From CAZMMV01 sp964637035 (GTDB lineage Bacteria; Bacillota; Clostridia; Tissierellales; Tissierellaceae): a stretch of DNA of 64,000 nt. The notes under the pieces are model-generated. The model was not told the DNA's origin. It saw nothing but the letters and a program-made list of their open reading frames with translations, and made no database searches. The position numbers were made by a program, and so were the translations under genes. The stretch is from NCBI GenBank assembly GCA_964637035.1, contig CAZWTU010000003.1, positions 1-64,000 of the forward strand, read 5' to 3'. Numbering within the stretch: position 1 is the first letter of the stretch; each line of letters starts with the position of its first letter. Positions 46,230 through 54,484 of the stretch are shown here, piece by piece.

Positions 46230-46565
46230 TTATAGATTTTTTACAGCTAATTCAATTTTCGAATATACATCAATTATGTTCAGCAATCCGGACATCTTAA
46301 GAATCTTGTCCACATAATTATTATCATTTACAATAACAATCTTTCCCTTTTCTTCTATACATCTTTTATATCGACCCATTATCAGCCCTATTCCAGAGCT
46401 ATCCATAAAAGTTAATCCTCTTAAATCTAATATAATATTTTTCATTTGATTATCAGAATACTCCTGATCAATTTTTTTCCGAGCATTCTCAGTACTATGG
46501 TGGTCTAACTCCCCCTTAAATTCAACTAATAAATTATTTTTATGTTTTTCTATAGACAAATACAA
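46230..46565 (-). CDS. spoIIAA: Anti-sigma F factor antagonist SpoIIAA
   Basis: 111 aa STAS-domain protein. Phosphorylatable serine is Ser57 by position, in FMDSSGIG. Start is TTG, 6 nt behind GGGAGGGG. First gene of the spoIIA operon, directly behind the SigH promoter. In many Firmicutes dacF precedes it, but not here. Confidence 0.97.
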   Translation of the reverse strand: MYLSIEKHKNNLLVEFKGELDHHSTENARKKIDQEYSDNQMKNIILDLRGLTFMDSSGIGLIMGRYKRCIEEKGKIVIVNDNNYVDKILKMSGLLNIIDVYSKIELAVKNL

Positions 46566-46601
46566 ACTCTTCCCCTCCCAACTATGATTTCCTATATCTA
46601 T

Positions 46602-46630
46602 ATATTCTACATATCTTATAAAAGTCCTTC
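46602..46630 (-). promoter_or_regulatory. SigH promoter of the spoIIA operon
   Basis: On minus, -35 GAAGGACTT (46630-46622), 11-nt spacer (46621-46611), -10 GTAGAATAT (46610-46602). The -10 matches SigH consensus RnnGAATww fully, and the -35 matches RnAGGAwww except for one position. It lies 37 nt upstream of spoIIAA, the expected place since spoIIA is SigH-dependent in Bacillus. Confidence 0.8.
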
Positions 46631-46661
46631 ATAAAATATTGTCTATTTTTGTTGTAAACCA

Positions 46662-46692
46662 AAGAAAAAGAGTCCTAAGGACTCTTTTTCTT
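46662..46692 (-). terminator. folD terminator
   Basis: Nearly perfect palindrome (AAGAAAAAGAGTCCT and complement). It overlaps the stop of folD and ends just before the SigH promoter region. Confidence 0.8.
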
Positions 46693-47536
46693 AAATTCTT
46701 TTACAAGCTTCAACTACTTGTGATAATAATATGGATGTGGTAACTGAACCTACCCCCCCAGGAACTGGAGTAATAGCTTTAACCAAAGGAGAAACCTTTT
46801 CATAATCAATATCTCCACTTAATTTTCCATCATCGTCTAAGCTAACTCCAACATCAATACATATAGAATTTTCATTAAAATATTTTCCATCAAAAAACTT
46901 TGCTTTACCTAAAGCTGTAACCACTACATCAGCACCACTTGTCACCTCATGTAAATTTTTAGTTCTAGAATGACAAATAGTAACTGTTGCATTTTCATTT
47001 AATAACATCATAGCCAAAGGTTTACCAAGTACCATAGACCTATTAACTATTACCACATTCTTACCTTCAAGGTCTACCTTGTTATATAAAAGTATTTCCA
47101 TAGCTGATTTTGGTGTACCTGGTACAAATCCGCTCATATCTCCTTCAAATATTTTTGCTAAATTTAATGGATGCATACAATCTACATCTTTATCAGGAGC
47201 TATTGATTGTCTTACCTTTGCCTCATCAATATGCTTTGGCAAGGGTCTAAAAACAATAATTCCAGATATATTATTATCTTGATTTAAAACTTCCATTAAT
47301 TCTGTAAGTTCTTCAGTAGTGATTTCTAAATCTCTTTCAAAAACATTTGAATTGATTCCTAATCTTTCACAATTTTTAATCAAGCTTCTTTCGTAAGAAA
47401 TATCATCAGGATTACTTCCCAACCTAACAATTCCTAAAGTAGGCTCCTTACCTGATTTCTTAAGCGCTTCAATATCATTTTGCATTTGTTCCTTAATTTT
47501 ATCAGCTACAATTTTACCTCTAAAAATATCTGCCAT
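46691..47536 (-). CDS. folD: Bifunctional methylene-THF dehydrogenase / methenyl-THF cyclohydrolase
   Basis: About 281 aa. Interconverts methylene-, methenyl- and formyl-THF in one-carbon metabolism. Conserved YERSLIKNC (catalytic Lys), NRSMVLGKPLAMML and the C-terminal PVPGGVGSVTTSIL. ATG 47536 lies 6 nt behind AGGTG; the longer reading to 47545 starts inside the SD. Links functionally to glyA in this window. Confidence 0.97.
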   Translation of the reverse strand: MADIFRGKIVADKIKEQMQNDIEALKKSGKEPTLGIVRLGSNPDDISYERSLIKNCERLGINSNVFERDLEITTEELTELMEVLNQDNNISGIIVFRPLPKHIDEAKVRQSIAPDKDVDCMHPLNLAKIFEGDMSGFVPGTPKSAMEILLYNKVDLEGKNVVIVNRSMVLGKPLAMMLLNENATVTICHSRTKNLHEVTSGADVVVTALGKAKFFDGKYFNENSICIDVGVSLDDDGKLSGDIDYEKVSPLVKAITPVPGGVGSVTTSILLSQVVEACKRI

Positions 47537-47631
47537 TAACAACACCTCTCCTAGTATACTTTAGATTACAATCAGATTATACCACATTATCAATTTATTT
47601 CAATAAATTCCCTATTCAAGCATCACTTAAA

Positions 47632-47662
47632 AATAAGGCAAGAATTGCTCCACTGCCTTATT
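47632..47662 (-). terminator. terminator of the NlpC/P60 gene
   Basis: AATAAGGCA (47632-47640) / TGCCTTATT (47654-47662), followed by T-rich sequence on minus. Confidence 0.75.
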
Positions 47663-47697
47663 TATCTTAATCTTAATTTATTCTACAGTAGATTTAT

Positions 47698-48360
47698 TCA
47701 ATTTATTATTCTTCTAGCTGTTACATACCTATTATTATAATAACTTGAAGTTTTAATATTGGTCACCATAACCTTACTGCTACCTGAAGAAGCATGAATC
47801 ATATTGTCATCCCCAACATATAAGCCTACATGACTTATCTTTATACCAGATGTTCTAAAGAACACTAGATCACCTGGTATAAGTTCTTCCCTAGAAACGC
47901 TTATTCCATCTTTAATCTGGTCTCTAGACCTTCTTTTAAGTTCTATATCCAATTCATTTAAATAAATAGAATATGTTAAGCCTGAACAATCAAAAGAATC
48001 AGGTCCAATACCTCCATAAGAATATGATTTCCCTAAGCTTTCATAAGCAGATGTAACAACTCTACTAACTAATTCCTCATTAGCTAATGTATAATATGAA
48101 TCATCATCTATTATAACTTCATCTGCCTGTGAAATTTCAGAAGGGATATCATGTGTAAAATCATTCTTTTGAACCAGACATCCTTCTGAACTTTCCCTAA
48201 GAACAACAATTTCTTCATATTCTATAATAGGATTTTGGGGGAAATCTTTATCAATGAGGGGAGAGTTCTTTGCTGAAATTCCTGTATCTTTAAACCCTAG
48301 CAGGCCTATTAGGAATAAAGATAAAATTACAATTGGTAAATTGCGTTTTCTAGTAGCCAA
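47698..48360 (-). CDS. NlpC/P60 (C40) peptidase, secreted or anchored
   Basis: About 220 aa. N-terminal basic start and hydrophobic helix (about 8-22) serving as signal or anchor, a linker, then the NlpC/P60 domain: catalytic Cys125 (GPDSFDCSGLTY), His177 (KISHVGLYVG) and His189 (MIHASS). Cleaves peptidoglycan stem peptides. Likely TTG start at 48360 behind GGGGTGG. Single gene with its own terminator. Confidence 0.92.
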   Translation of the reverse strand: MATRKRNLPIVILSLFLIGLLGFKDTGISAKNSPLIDKDFPQNPIIEYEEIVVLRESSEGCLVQKNDFTHDIPSEISQADEVIIDDDSYYTLANEELVSRVVTSAYESLGKSYSYGGIGPDSFDCSGLTYSIYLNELDIELKRRSRDQIKDGISVSREELIPGDLVFFRTSGIKISHVGLYVGDDNMIHASSGSSKVMVTNIKTSSYYNNRYVTARRIIN

Positions 48361-48489
48361 TATTACCACCCCTTTATAAATTTATCCTACTAATATTATA
48401 TTCTACAACCATATATATATTAGTAAAATAATTACAAGGGGTTTCCCAGTTCAAAAGTTATAATTTAGCAATTTATATTTTAAGCTATA

Positions 48490-50391
48490 TTAAATTTTTA
48501 TACTTTCTAAAATTATTTCCCTTTCAATAGGTGTAAATTCAAAATAATCCATTATAATATTATCTATTTCATCTTTAAAAATTTTTATATTCTCATGTGT
48601 TTCAAAATTATTGTTTAAATCTTTACTTATTAAATTCATTATTTTAACTACCCTATCCTTTATTTCCACAACAATAGTATCAGGAATTATATTTAAATCT
48701 AATAGAGAATTTGGATAATAATCATATATCCCATTTCCTACTTGTTTTGCAAAAAGCTTAAAATAAAATTCATAAACACTAGAATTCAATAGGCCAACTA
48801 AGTATTCCAAAGGAAAACTACCTTTATATTTGTCCTTTACTGTAAAACCATATACATCAGCACTGAAATAATAATTATTAGAATCAATTGCAAATCTATT
48901 AGTCTTGGATTTGTAAGGAAATATAATCTTAGTTTGTTGAAACAGGGTCACATCCCTACCCCATTGCAGCTCATACCACATCCTTATGCCATTTTTACAT
49001 TCTCTTCTATTTTTCAATCTTTCTGAATGTATGTCTATAAAACTTATGGCATTAGGAAAATCTTTAGGGTCATTAATAATATTTGAATAAATTAAATATC
49101 GGTCATTTTTAGAAATATAATATTTTTCTATGTTTTTATTTTTAATCCACTTTTTTAGCAATGGCCCCTCAATTTTCTCTTCAATGATATCATCTGGAGA
49201 CAAGACAAAAGCCTTATCACAACCTGTTATAATTCCTTGAAATGAATTTACTATTTCTTTTAATCTAAGCCTGGCATTTGACTCAATTTTTTTATATATT
49301 TTATAAGCTTCATCAGATATCAAAATCCACCTATTATTATTAAGTTTTATTTGGTCAACTAGAAAATTGTCAAATACATCAGATTTAAGGACTTCATCTA
49401 GTTCGGTAGAATTATCAAATTTATAATTTATATCTTTCAATTTATATATATTAATCTTATTATTTATATCTTTATATCCTTTAAACAAATATATGGCCGT
49501 GGCTACCCCAACACCTTTAAATATATCTGCTCCATAAAAATCTAATATCTCTATAATATCAGTATTTTCCCTAAGAAATATCCTTAATCTTTCCCCTGTA
49601 GGGCTTTCCATAAAATATCTAGAAGTGATTAGACCACATAAACCCTCTGGAGCCAATATATCTACTATCCTATTAAAGAAGCAAAATGATATATCTGATT
49701 TGTCCCTAAATACATCCTTATACTCTTCTAGTAACCATTTTTTATAATCTTTATCCATCTGTTTATGTCCAATATAGGGAGGATTCCCCACACAATAATC
49801 AAATTTATTAGACCAAAATTTGCTTAGAACTATTAATTCCTTATCTGTTAAATTAAATTCTTTTAATCCTCCCTTAGGATTTATTTTCTTATTTTCCCAC
49901 CTAATTAGGCTATCACAATTTACTATATTTAAATCTTTAAATTTATTATCTACTTCCTTATTCATTAAGCCTTCAATGGATAAGTCCACAGCAAAGCCAT
50001 CCTTATCAGCCCCATAAATACAATGCTTTAGCAAATGGTAATGAATGTTGGCCTTTACCCAGTAATCCTTACCGGATAATTTTTTCTTACATCCATCCTC
50101 CTCCAGTATATATAGGTCATCTCCGTACTTACTCCTAAGGTCTTCAATATTTAGGAGAAATTTTTCTTTTAACATATCATAGGCCTCCAGCAAAAAGTAC
50201 CCTGGACCACAGGATGGATCTATGATCTTTACAAAGGGGTTTTCCACAATATCTGCCTTAGATACTGTCTTATCTAATATATACTTAATAATATAATCAG
50301 GAGTATAATATTGACCTATTGATTTGCGAATTGAAGGTATTTGATTTTTTTCATATATTTCACCCTGCCTAGTAATATCTTCTTTAGCCAT
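48490..50391 (-). CDS. camA: CamA-like orphan N6-adenine DNA methyltransferase
   Basis: 633 aa class gamma-type MTase with fused target-recognition domain. SAM motifs QYYTP (27-31) and DPSCGPGYF (58-66), catalytic NPPY (203-206). The recognition half has SFQGIITGCDKAF (383-395), NRRECKNGIRMWYELQWGR (461-479) and YLVGLLNSSVY. These segments match Clostridioides difficile CamA as I remember it; that enzyme methylates CAAAAA and influences sporulation. No restriction or specificity gene is nearby. It stands alone between an NlpC gene and rnpB. The specificity of this homologue is inferred, not shown. Confidence 0.88.
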   Translation of the reverse strand: MAKEDITRQGEIYEKNQIPSIRKSIGQYYTPDYIIKYILDKTVSKADIVENPFVKIIDPSCGPGYFLLEAYDMLKEKFLLNIEDLRSKYGDDLYILEEDGCKKKLSGKDYWVKANIHYHLLKHCIYGADKDGFAVDLSIEGLMNKEVDNKFKDLNIVNCDSLIRWENKKINPKGGLKEFNLTDKELIVLSKFWSNKFDYCVGNPPYIGHKQMDKDYKKWLLEEYKDVFRDKSDISFCFFNRIVDILAPEGLCGLITSRYFMESPTGERLRIFLRENTDIIEILDFYGADIFKGVGVATAIYLFKGYKDINNKINIYKLKDINYKFDNSTELDEVLKSDVFDNFLVDQIKLNNNRWILISDEAYKIYKKIESNARLRLKEIVNSFQGIITGCDKAFVLSPDDIIEEKIEGPLLKKWIKNKNIEKYYISKNDRYLIYSNIINDPKDFPNAISFIDIHSERLKNRRECKNGIRMWYELQWGRDVTLFQQTKIIFPYKSKTNRFAIDSNNYYFSADVYGFTVKDKYKGSFPLEYLVGLLNSSVYEFYFKLFAKQVGNGIYDYYPNSLLDLNIIPDTIVVEIKDRVVKIMNLISKDLNNNFETHENIKIFKDEIDNIIMDYFEFTPIEREIILESIKI

Positions 50392-50471
50392 TTTAATCCC
50401 CTTTATATTAAATATTTACTTATATTATAATTTATAGTTTAAATCTTTTCAAATATATGTATTTTTATGTA

Positions 50472-50503
50472 AAAAATACAGCCCCTTGAAGGACTGTATT
50501 TTT
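50472..50503 (-). terminator. hairpin resembling rnpB terminator
   Basis: AAAAATACAG (50472-50481) / CTGTATTTTT (50494-50503) with an inner CC..GG. It lies between the palindromic repeat and the methyltransferase start. It is very similar to the rnpB terminator at 50634-50663. Confidence 0.55.
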
Positions 50504-50530
50504 AGTTTATAAAAGTTACCTTAAAAGCTT

Positions 50531-50597
50531 GTCATTCCGAATAAAATGAGGAATCTTATGATCTAAAACACAGATTCCTCGGCAGGCTCGGAATGAC
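50531..50597. repeat. palindromic intergenic repeat element
   Basis: Outer arms GTCATTCCGA (50531-50540) / TCGGAATGAC (50588-50597) and inner arms GAGGAATCT (50548-50556) / AGATTCCTC (50572-50580). This type of mobile-looking palindrome recurs in intergenic regions of many bacteria. Only one copy is in this window. It is noticeably richer in GC than its surroundings. Confidence 0.75.
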
Positions 50598-50633
50598 AGC
50601 CTTTGGCTCTTGCAAAAAACAGGACATAAGTAA

Positions 50634-50663
50634 AAAATACAACCCTATGAAAGGTTGTATTTT
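50634..50663 (-). terminator. rnpB terminator
   Basis: AAAATACAACC / GGTTGTATTTT hairpin followed on minus by six T, 13 nt past the 3' end of RNase P RNA. Confidence 0.85.
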
Positions 50664-50676
50664 AGCTAATATGTAC

Positions 50677-51073
50677 TGAGTAAGTCTATAAGCCGTGTTC
50701 TGTTTAAATGGTCATCTATCTAAGACCTATCGTTGCCAATAGGTTCATGCGACCTACCTTTTGGAACGGCAGCAGGCTACCGCCTTTTGTGTTCCCTTTT
50801 GGTCTTGCTCCAGATGGGGTTTACATAGCCACTTAGTCGCCTAAGTGCTGGTGAGCTCTTACCTCGCCTTTCCATCCTTACCAGATAATCCCTTTGATTA
50901 TTTTCAACTACAGACCCAGTAGATATCTATTTTATAAACCGAGTACAGAGTTCTGGCGGTATCTCTCTGTTGCACTATCCTTAGGGTCACCCCCACTGGA
51001 CATTATCCAGCATCCTGCCTTATGGAGCACGGACTTTCCTCATGCTCACGCACGCGACCACTCAACTTACTCA
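50677..51073 (-). ncRNA. rnpB: RNase P RNA
   Basis: 397 nt catalytic RNA that processes tRNA 5' ends. P1 helix formed by TGAGTAAGTT (51073-51064) and GACTTACTCA at the 3' end. Universal segments are visible on minus: GAGGAAAGTCCGTGCTCC near the 5' end, GAGCAAGACC in the middle and ACAGAACACGGCTTATAGAC near the 3' end. The region contains no protein gene. Confidence 0.95.
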
Positions 51074-51124
51074 CAGTAAATTAAATATAACATAAATCTA
51101 CATTATTTGCAAAGGTTTTTTTTG

Positions 51125-51832
51125 CTAATGTTTACATAATATTCTTCCACAAAGCTCACAATGTATAATTTCTTCATCCTTTTTAAGCCTGCCTAAAATA
51201 TAAGTAGAAACACTAATATTACAGCCACTACAAATATTATCTATAACTTCCGCCACACCTGTTCCTTTATTTTTCCTAATAAGCTTATATTTATTCAACA
51301 GCCCAACATCTATTAATTTTTCAATATTATTTATATTGTTATTTTCAATTTCAATACTCTTATTTAAATCATTTTCTAATTCTTTGAATTTAATCAATTG
51401 CTCTTTATGTTCACTTTTTATATCTAATAGGGTTTTCTTAATGATTTTTAAATCTTCTTCTAGGTCTTCAATTTCTTCCATTAACTCTAAGACAATAATT
51501 TCTGTTTCATCACTAATATTACTTATCTCCATTTTTTCCCTATTCCAGATCTCTAATTGATTGATGTCCTTGGTTTCTCCACTATAGAGTTTGTTATCTA
51601 AATCTTTAATTACATAATTATATTCTTTTAACTTTTGTTCAGCCTTTCTAAGACTTGCTAGGGCATCATCCTTTTTTTCTATTAGCCTATTGATTTTCTT
51701 TTCACTATTCAGTATTTTAACTCCCATTTCATAAACTTTAATATTTTGCCCTAGTTCATTTAACTTCTTATTATAGATTGCAAGTGAATTTTGATGTTTT
51801 TCTAAATTACATAGTAAATCTAGTACCTCCAT
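51125..51832 (-). CDS. Coiled-coil protein with C4 zinc ribbon
   Basis: 235 aa. Residues about 10-180 are Lys/Glu/Leu-rich helices likely forming a long coiled coil; the C terminus has CSGCNIS...HCELCGRILC, a four-cysteine zinc ribbon. Such proteins sit next to Nif3 in many bacteria. Function unknown. SD GAGGAG. It lies 18 nt after the Nif3-like gene. Confidence 0.88.
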   Translation of the reverse strand: MEVLDLLCNLEKHQNSLAIYNKKLNELGQNIKVYEMGVKILNSEKKINRLIEKKDDALASLRKAEQKLKEYNYVIKDLDNKLYSGETKDINQLEIWNREKMEISNISDETEIIVLELMEEIEDLEEDLKIIKKTLLDIKSEHKEQLIKFKELENDLNKSIEIENNNINNIEKLIDVGLLNKYKLIRKNKGTGVAEVIDNICSGCNISVSTYILGRLKKDEEIIHCELCGRILCKH

Positions 51833-51850
51833 CTTTCCACTCCTCTTTTT

Positions 51851-52639
51851 TTAATAAATACCATAAGCCGGACTTGGTTTATCCCAAATGTCTATGACCA
51901 AGTTACTAAAGTTTTCCTTTAGATAGTCCCTTATAACTGGAAGAATAATCTTTTCCGTATGATAATGGCTAGGATCTATAATAGTCAACCCATATTCATC
52001 AGCTAATTGACCATCATGATACTTGATATCCCCAGTTACATATACATGAGCCCCTGACTTATATGCATCATATATAAAATCAGCACCTGCACCACCACAG
52101 ACAGCTAGCCTATTGATAGTTCTTTTTATATCCCCATATACTATTAAGTCCTTAATACCTAAACTAAGCTTTATTACCTTTAAATATTCAATTAAATCTA
52201 TTTCACCTATATTTCCCACTAATCCATACCCATATTTTTCATCAGGGTCAGTATAATGTAACACTTCAGTATCCCTAAGCCCTAATATCTTTCCCAATTC
52301 ATGGCTAACACCATTCTCTACCTGGTCTAGATTTGTATGTGCATTATATACAATAATATCATTTCTTATTAAATCATATACCAATTTTTCCTTGTAACCC
52401 CCAGTAGTTATACTTTTCATTGGTTGAAAAATAAGGGGGTGATGTGTAATTATCATATCATAAGCTTTGTTTATAGCTTTTTCCAATACATTATTGTCTA
52501 AATCTAAGGATATTAAGATTTTATTTATTTGTTTTTCTTCATTGCCTATTTGAAAACCTGTATTATCCCAAGTATCTATTAAACTAGGCTTTGCCCATTT
52601 ATTCATAGTATCAATTATATTTTTTGCCTTCAATTTCAA
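51851..52639 (-). CDS. Nif3-like dinuclear metal centre protein
   Basis: About 262 aa hexameric family with a two-metal site: ITHHPL and YNAHTNLD in the N-terminal half, and C-terminal DPSHYHTEK. Role uncertain; relatives have been called GTP cyclohydrolase type. TTG 52639 is the likely start (AGAGGTG 4 nt upstream), TTG 52633 also possible. Overlaps the 3' end of trmK by about 29 nt. Confidence 0.9.
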   Translation of the reverse strand: MKLKAKNIIDTMNKWAKPSLIDTWDNTGFQIGNEEKQINKILISLDLDNNVLEKAINKAYDMIITHHPLIFQPMKSITTGGYKEKLVYDLIRNDIIVYNAHTNLDQVENGVSHELGKILGLRDTEVLHYTDPDEKYGYGLVGNIGEIDLIEYLKVIKLSLGIKDLIVYGDIKRTINRLAVCGGAGADFIYDAYKSGAHVYVTGDIKYHDGQLADEYGLTIIDPSHYHTEKIILPVIRDYLKENFSNLVIDIWDKPSPAYGIY

Positions 52640-53321
52640 GTAACACCTCTTCATAATTTTTTAATAACTTTTCTAACTCCCTAGATTTTTCCATTGATTT
52701 TTCTGTTTTTATAGACCCTATATCATTTAAAATATTTTTTACTTTGTTTGCTTTGTAATTTATAAATTCCTTTAACAGGCTATGTTTTTTTTCTATAAGC
52801 AATGGGCTAATCTCGTAATAAATATCTTTTTCCACATAGGATTGTCCCCTTTTAGCAGATATAATCTCATAAAATTTTTCTTCTTCAAAAACCAAATCTT
52901 CATCTACTATTTCAAAATTATTATGAATTAAATATTGCCTCAATTCCTTAGCTCCTACCATGGGTTGAAATATAAAGTTCTTGATAGAATTTGTAATACC
53001 CTTGTCATTTTCCAAAATATCCTTAATTAATATACCACCCATACCAGCTATTATTATAGTATCTACTTCATAAGCTTCTATAACATCTAGTCCGTTACCT
53101 AATCTGGCTTCAATTCTATCCTCTAAGCCTGCGGATTTTATCAAGCCTATTATCTTATCTAAAGAACCCTTACTAATATCAGTACCTATAACCTTCTTTG
53201 ATATATTTTTTTCTATTAAAGATAGGGGTATATAACCGTGGTCTGTGCCTATGTCTCCTACTATAGAATTTTGACCTACCATATCTCTTATGGCTGATAA
53301 ACGCATTGATAAATTCGTCAA
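52611..53321 (-). CDS. trmK: tRNA (adenine22-N1)-methyltransferase TrmK
   Basis: 236 aa class I SAM methyltransferase. SAM motif GDIGTDHGYIPLSL, then VIGTDIS and IIIAGMGG. Methylates A22 of tRNAs in Firmicutes. TTG start, 6 nt behind AAGGAAG. Lies 51 nt after rpoD, separated by a hairpin, as in many clostridia (dnaG-rpoD-trmK-nif3). Confidence 0.95.
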   Translation of the reverse strand: MTNLSMRLSAIRDMVGQNSIVGDIGTDHGYIPLSLIEKNISKKVIGTDISKGSLDKIIGLIKSAGLEDRIEARLGNGLDVIEAYEVDTIIIAGMGGILIKDILENDKGITNSIKNFIFQPMVGAKELRQYLIHNNFEIVDEDLVFEEEKFYEIISAKRGQSYVEKDIYYEISPLLIEKKHSLLKEFINYKANKVKNILNDIGSIKTEKSMEKSRELEKLLKNYEEVLLEIEGKKYN

Positions 53322-53344
53322 TTTATACTTCCTTTCTAAACTAT

Positions 53345-53374
53345 AATTAAGACCCGCCTAAGCGAATCTTAATT
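53345..53374 (-). other. stem-loop between rpoD and trmK
   Basis: Thirteen-base arms AATTAAGACCCGC (53345-53357) / GCGAATCTTAATT (53362-53374), with G-T pairs when read on minus, and loop TAAG-like. It overlaps the rpoD stop. No T-run follows, so it may be an mRNA-processing or stabilising hairpin rather than a terminator. Confidence 0.6.
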
Positions 53375-54479
53375 ATTCAAGAAAATCTTTTAATTTTTTA
53401 CTTCTACTAGGATGACGAAGTTTCCTAAGGGCCTTTGCTTCAATTTGTCTAATTCTTTCCCTCGTAACTTCAAATTCTTTTCCTACTTCTTCTAAGGTTC
53501 TAGCTCTTCCATCATCTAATCCAAATCTAAGTCTTAGGACCTTTTCTTCCCTTGGTGTCAAACTATCTAATACTTCTATTAATTGTTCCCTAAGCATTGT
53601 AAAAGTAGCTGCATCAGCAGGAGCCAAAGCATCATCATCTGGTATAAAGTCTCCAAGATGACTATCTTCTTCTTCCCCTATTGGTGTTTCAAGAGATACT
53701 GGCTCCTGGGCTATTTTCATTATTTCCCTAACTCTTTCAACTTCCATACCTAAGACTTCTCCAATTTCTTCTGGCAAAGGATCTCTGCCTAGTTCTTGGA
53801 CCAATTGTCTTTGTACCCTAACTAGTTTATTGATAGTCTCTACCATATGAACAGGTACCCTAATTGTCCTAGCCTGGTCGGCGATAGATCTTGTTATTGC
53901 CTGTCTTATCCACCATGTGGCATAAGTAGAAAATTTAAAACCCTTTTCATAATCAAATTTCTCTACAGCCTTCATAAGCCCTAGATTACCCTCTTGGATA
54001 AGGTCTAAAAATAGCATACCCCTACCTACGTATCTTTTAGCTATACTTACAACAAGCCTTAAATTTGCTTCAGCTAAATGTCTTTTAGCCTCTTCATCAC
54101 CTGCTTGCATTCTTTTCGCTAATTCAACTTCTTCTTCTCCAGTTAGCAAATCAATTTTACCAATTTCCTTTAAGTACATTCTCACAGGATCATCTACATT
54201 TATCCCCTTAGGAACTGATAAATCTTCTTTTACCTCTTTTTCATCATCTTCATCTTTATCTAATAATATATCATCAGATTTATCACCAAGAATATCTATT
54301 TCCAATTCTTCAATTTTCAAGTATATATCTTCAATCTCATTTGTGTTAAGATCAATTTCTTCCAAACTATCAGTTATTTCCTTGTATGTTAAAAATCCCT
54401 CTTTTTTTCCTTTAGCAATTAATTTATTAACTTCTTTTGATACGGTCTTTTTCTTTTTATCCTTTTTAGTTTGACTCAA
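53373..54479 (-). CDS. rpoD: Primary sigma factor SigA (RpoD)
   Basis: 368 aa. Acidic, Lys-rich N-terminal region 1.1, region 1.2 (VRMYLKEIGKIDLLT), region 2 (FDLIQEGNLGLMKAVEKFDY-like; AITRSIADQARTIRVP), region 3 and region 4.2 (TREEKVLRLRFGL, TRERIRQIEAKALRKLRHP). TTG start behind GGGAGG. Operon partner of dnaG, 5 nt downstream of it. Confidence 0.98.
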   Translation of the reverse strand: MSQTKKDKKKKTVSKEVNKLIAKGKKEGFLTYKEITDSLEEIDLNTNEIEDIYLKIEELEIDILGDKSDDILLDKDEDDEKEVKEDLSVPKGINVDDPVRMYLKEIGKIDLLTGEEEVELAKRMQAGDEEAKRHLAEANLRLVVSIAKRYVGRGMLFLDLIQEGNLGLMKAVEKFDYEKGFKFSTYATWWIRQAITRSIADQARTIRVPVHMVETINKLVRVQRQLVQELGRDPLPEEIGEVLGMEVERVREIMKIAQEPVSLETPIGEEEDSHLGDFIPDDDALAPADAATFTMLREQLIEVLDSLTPREEKVLRLRFGLDDGRARTLEEVGKEFEVTRERIRQIEAKALRKLRHPSRSKKLKDFLE

Positions 54480-54484
54480 CTTGA

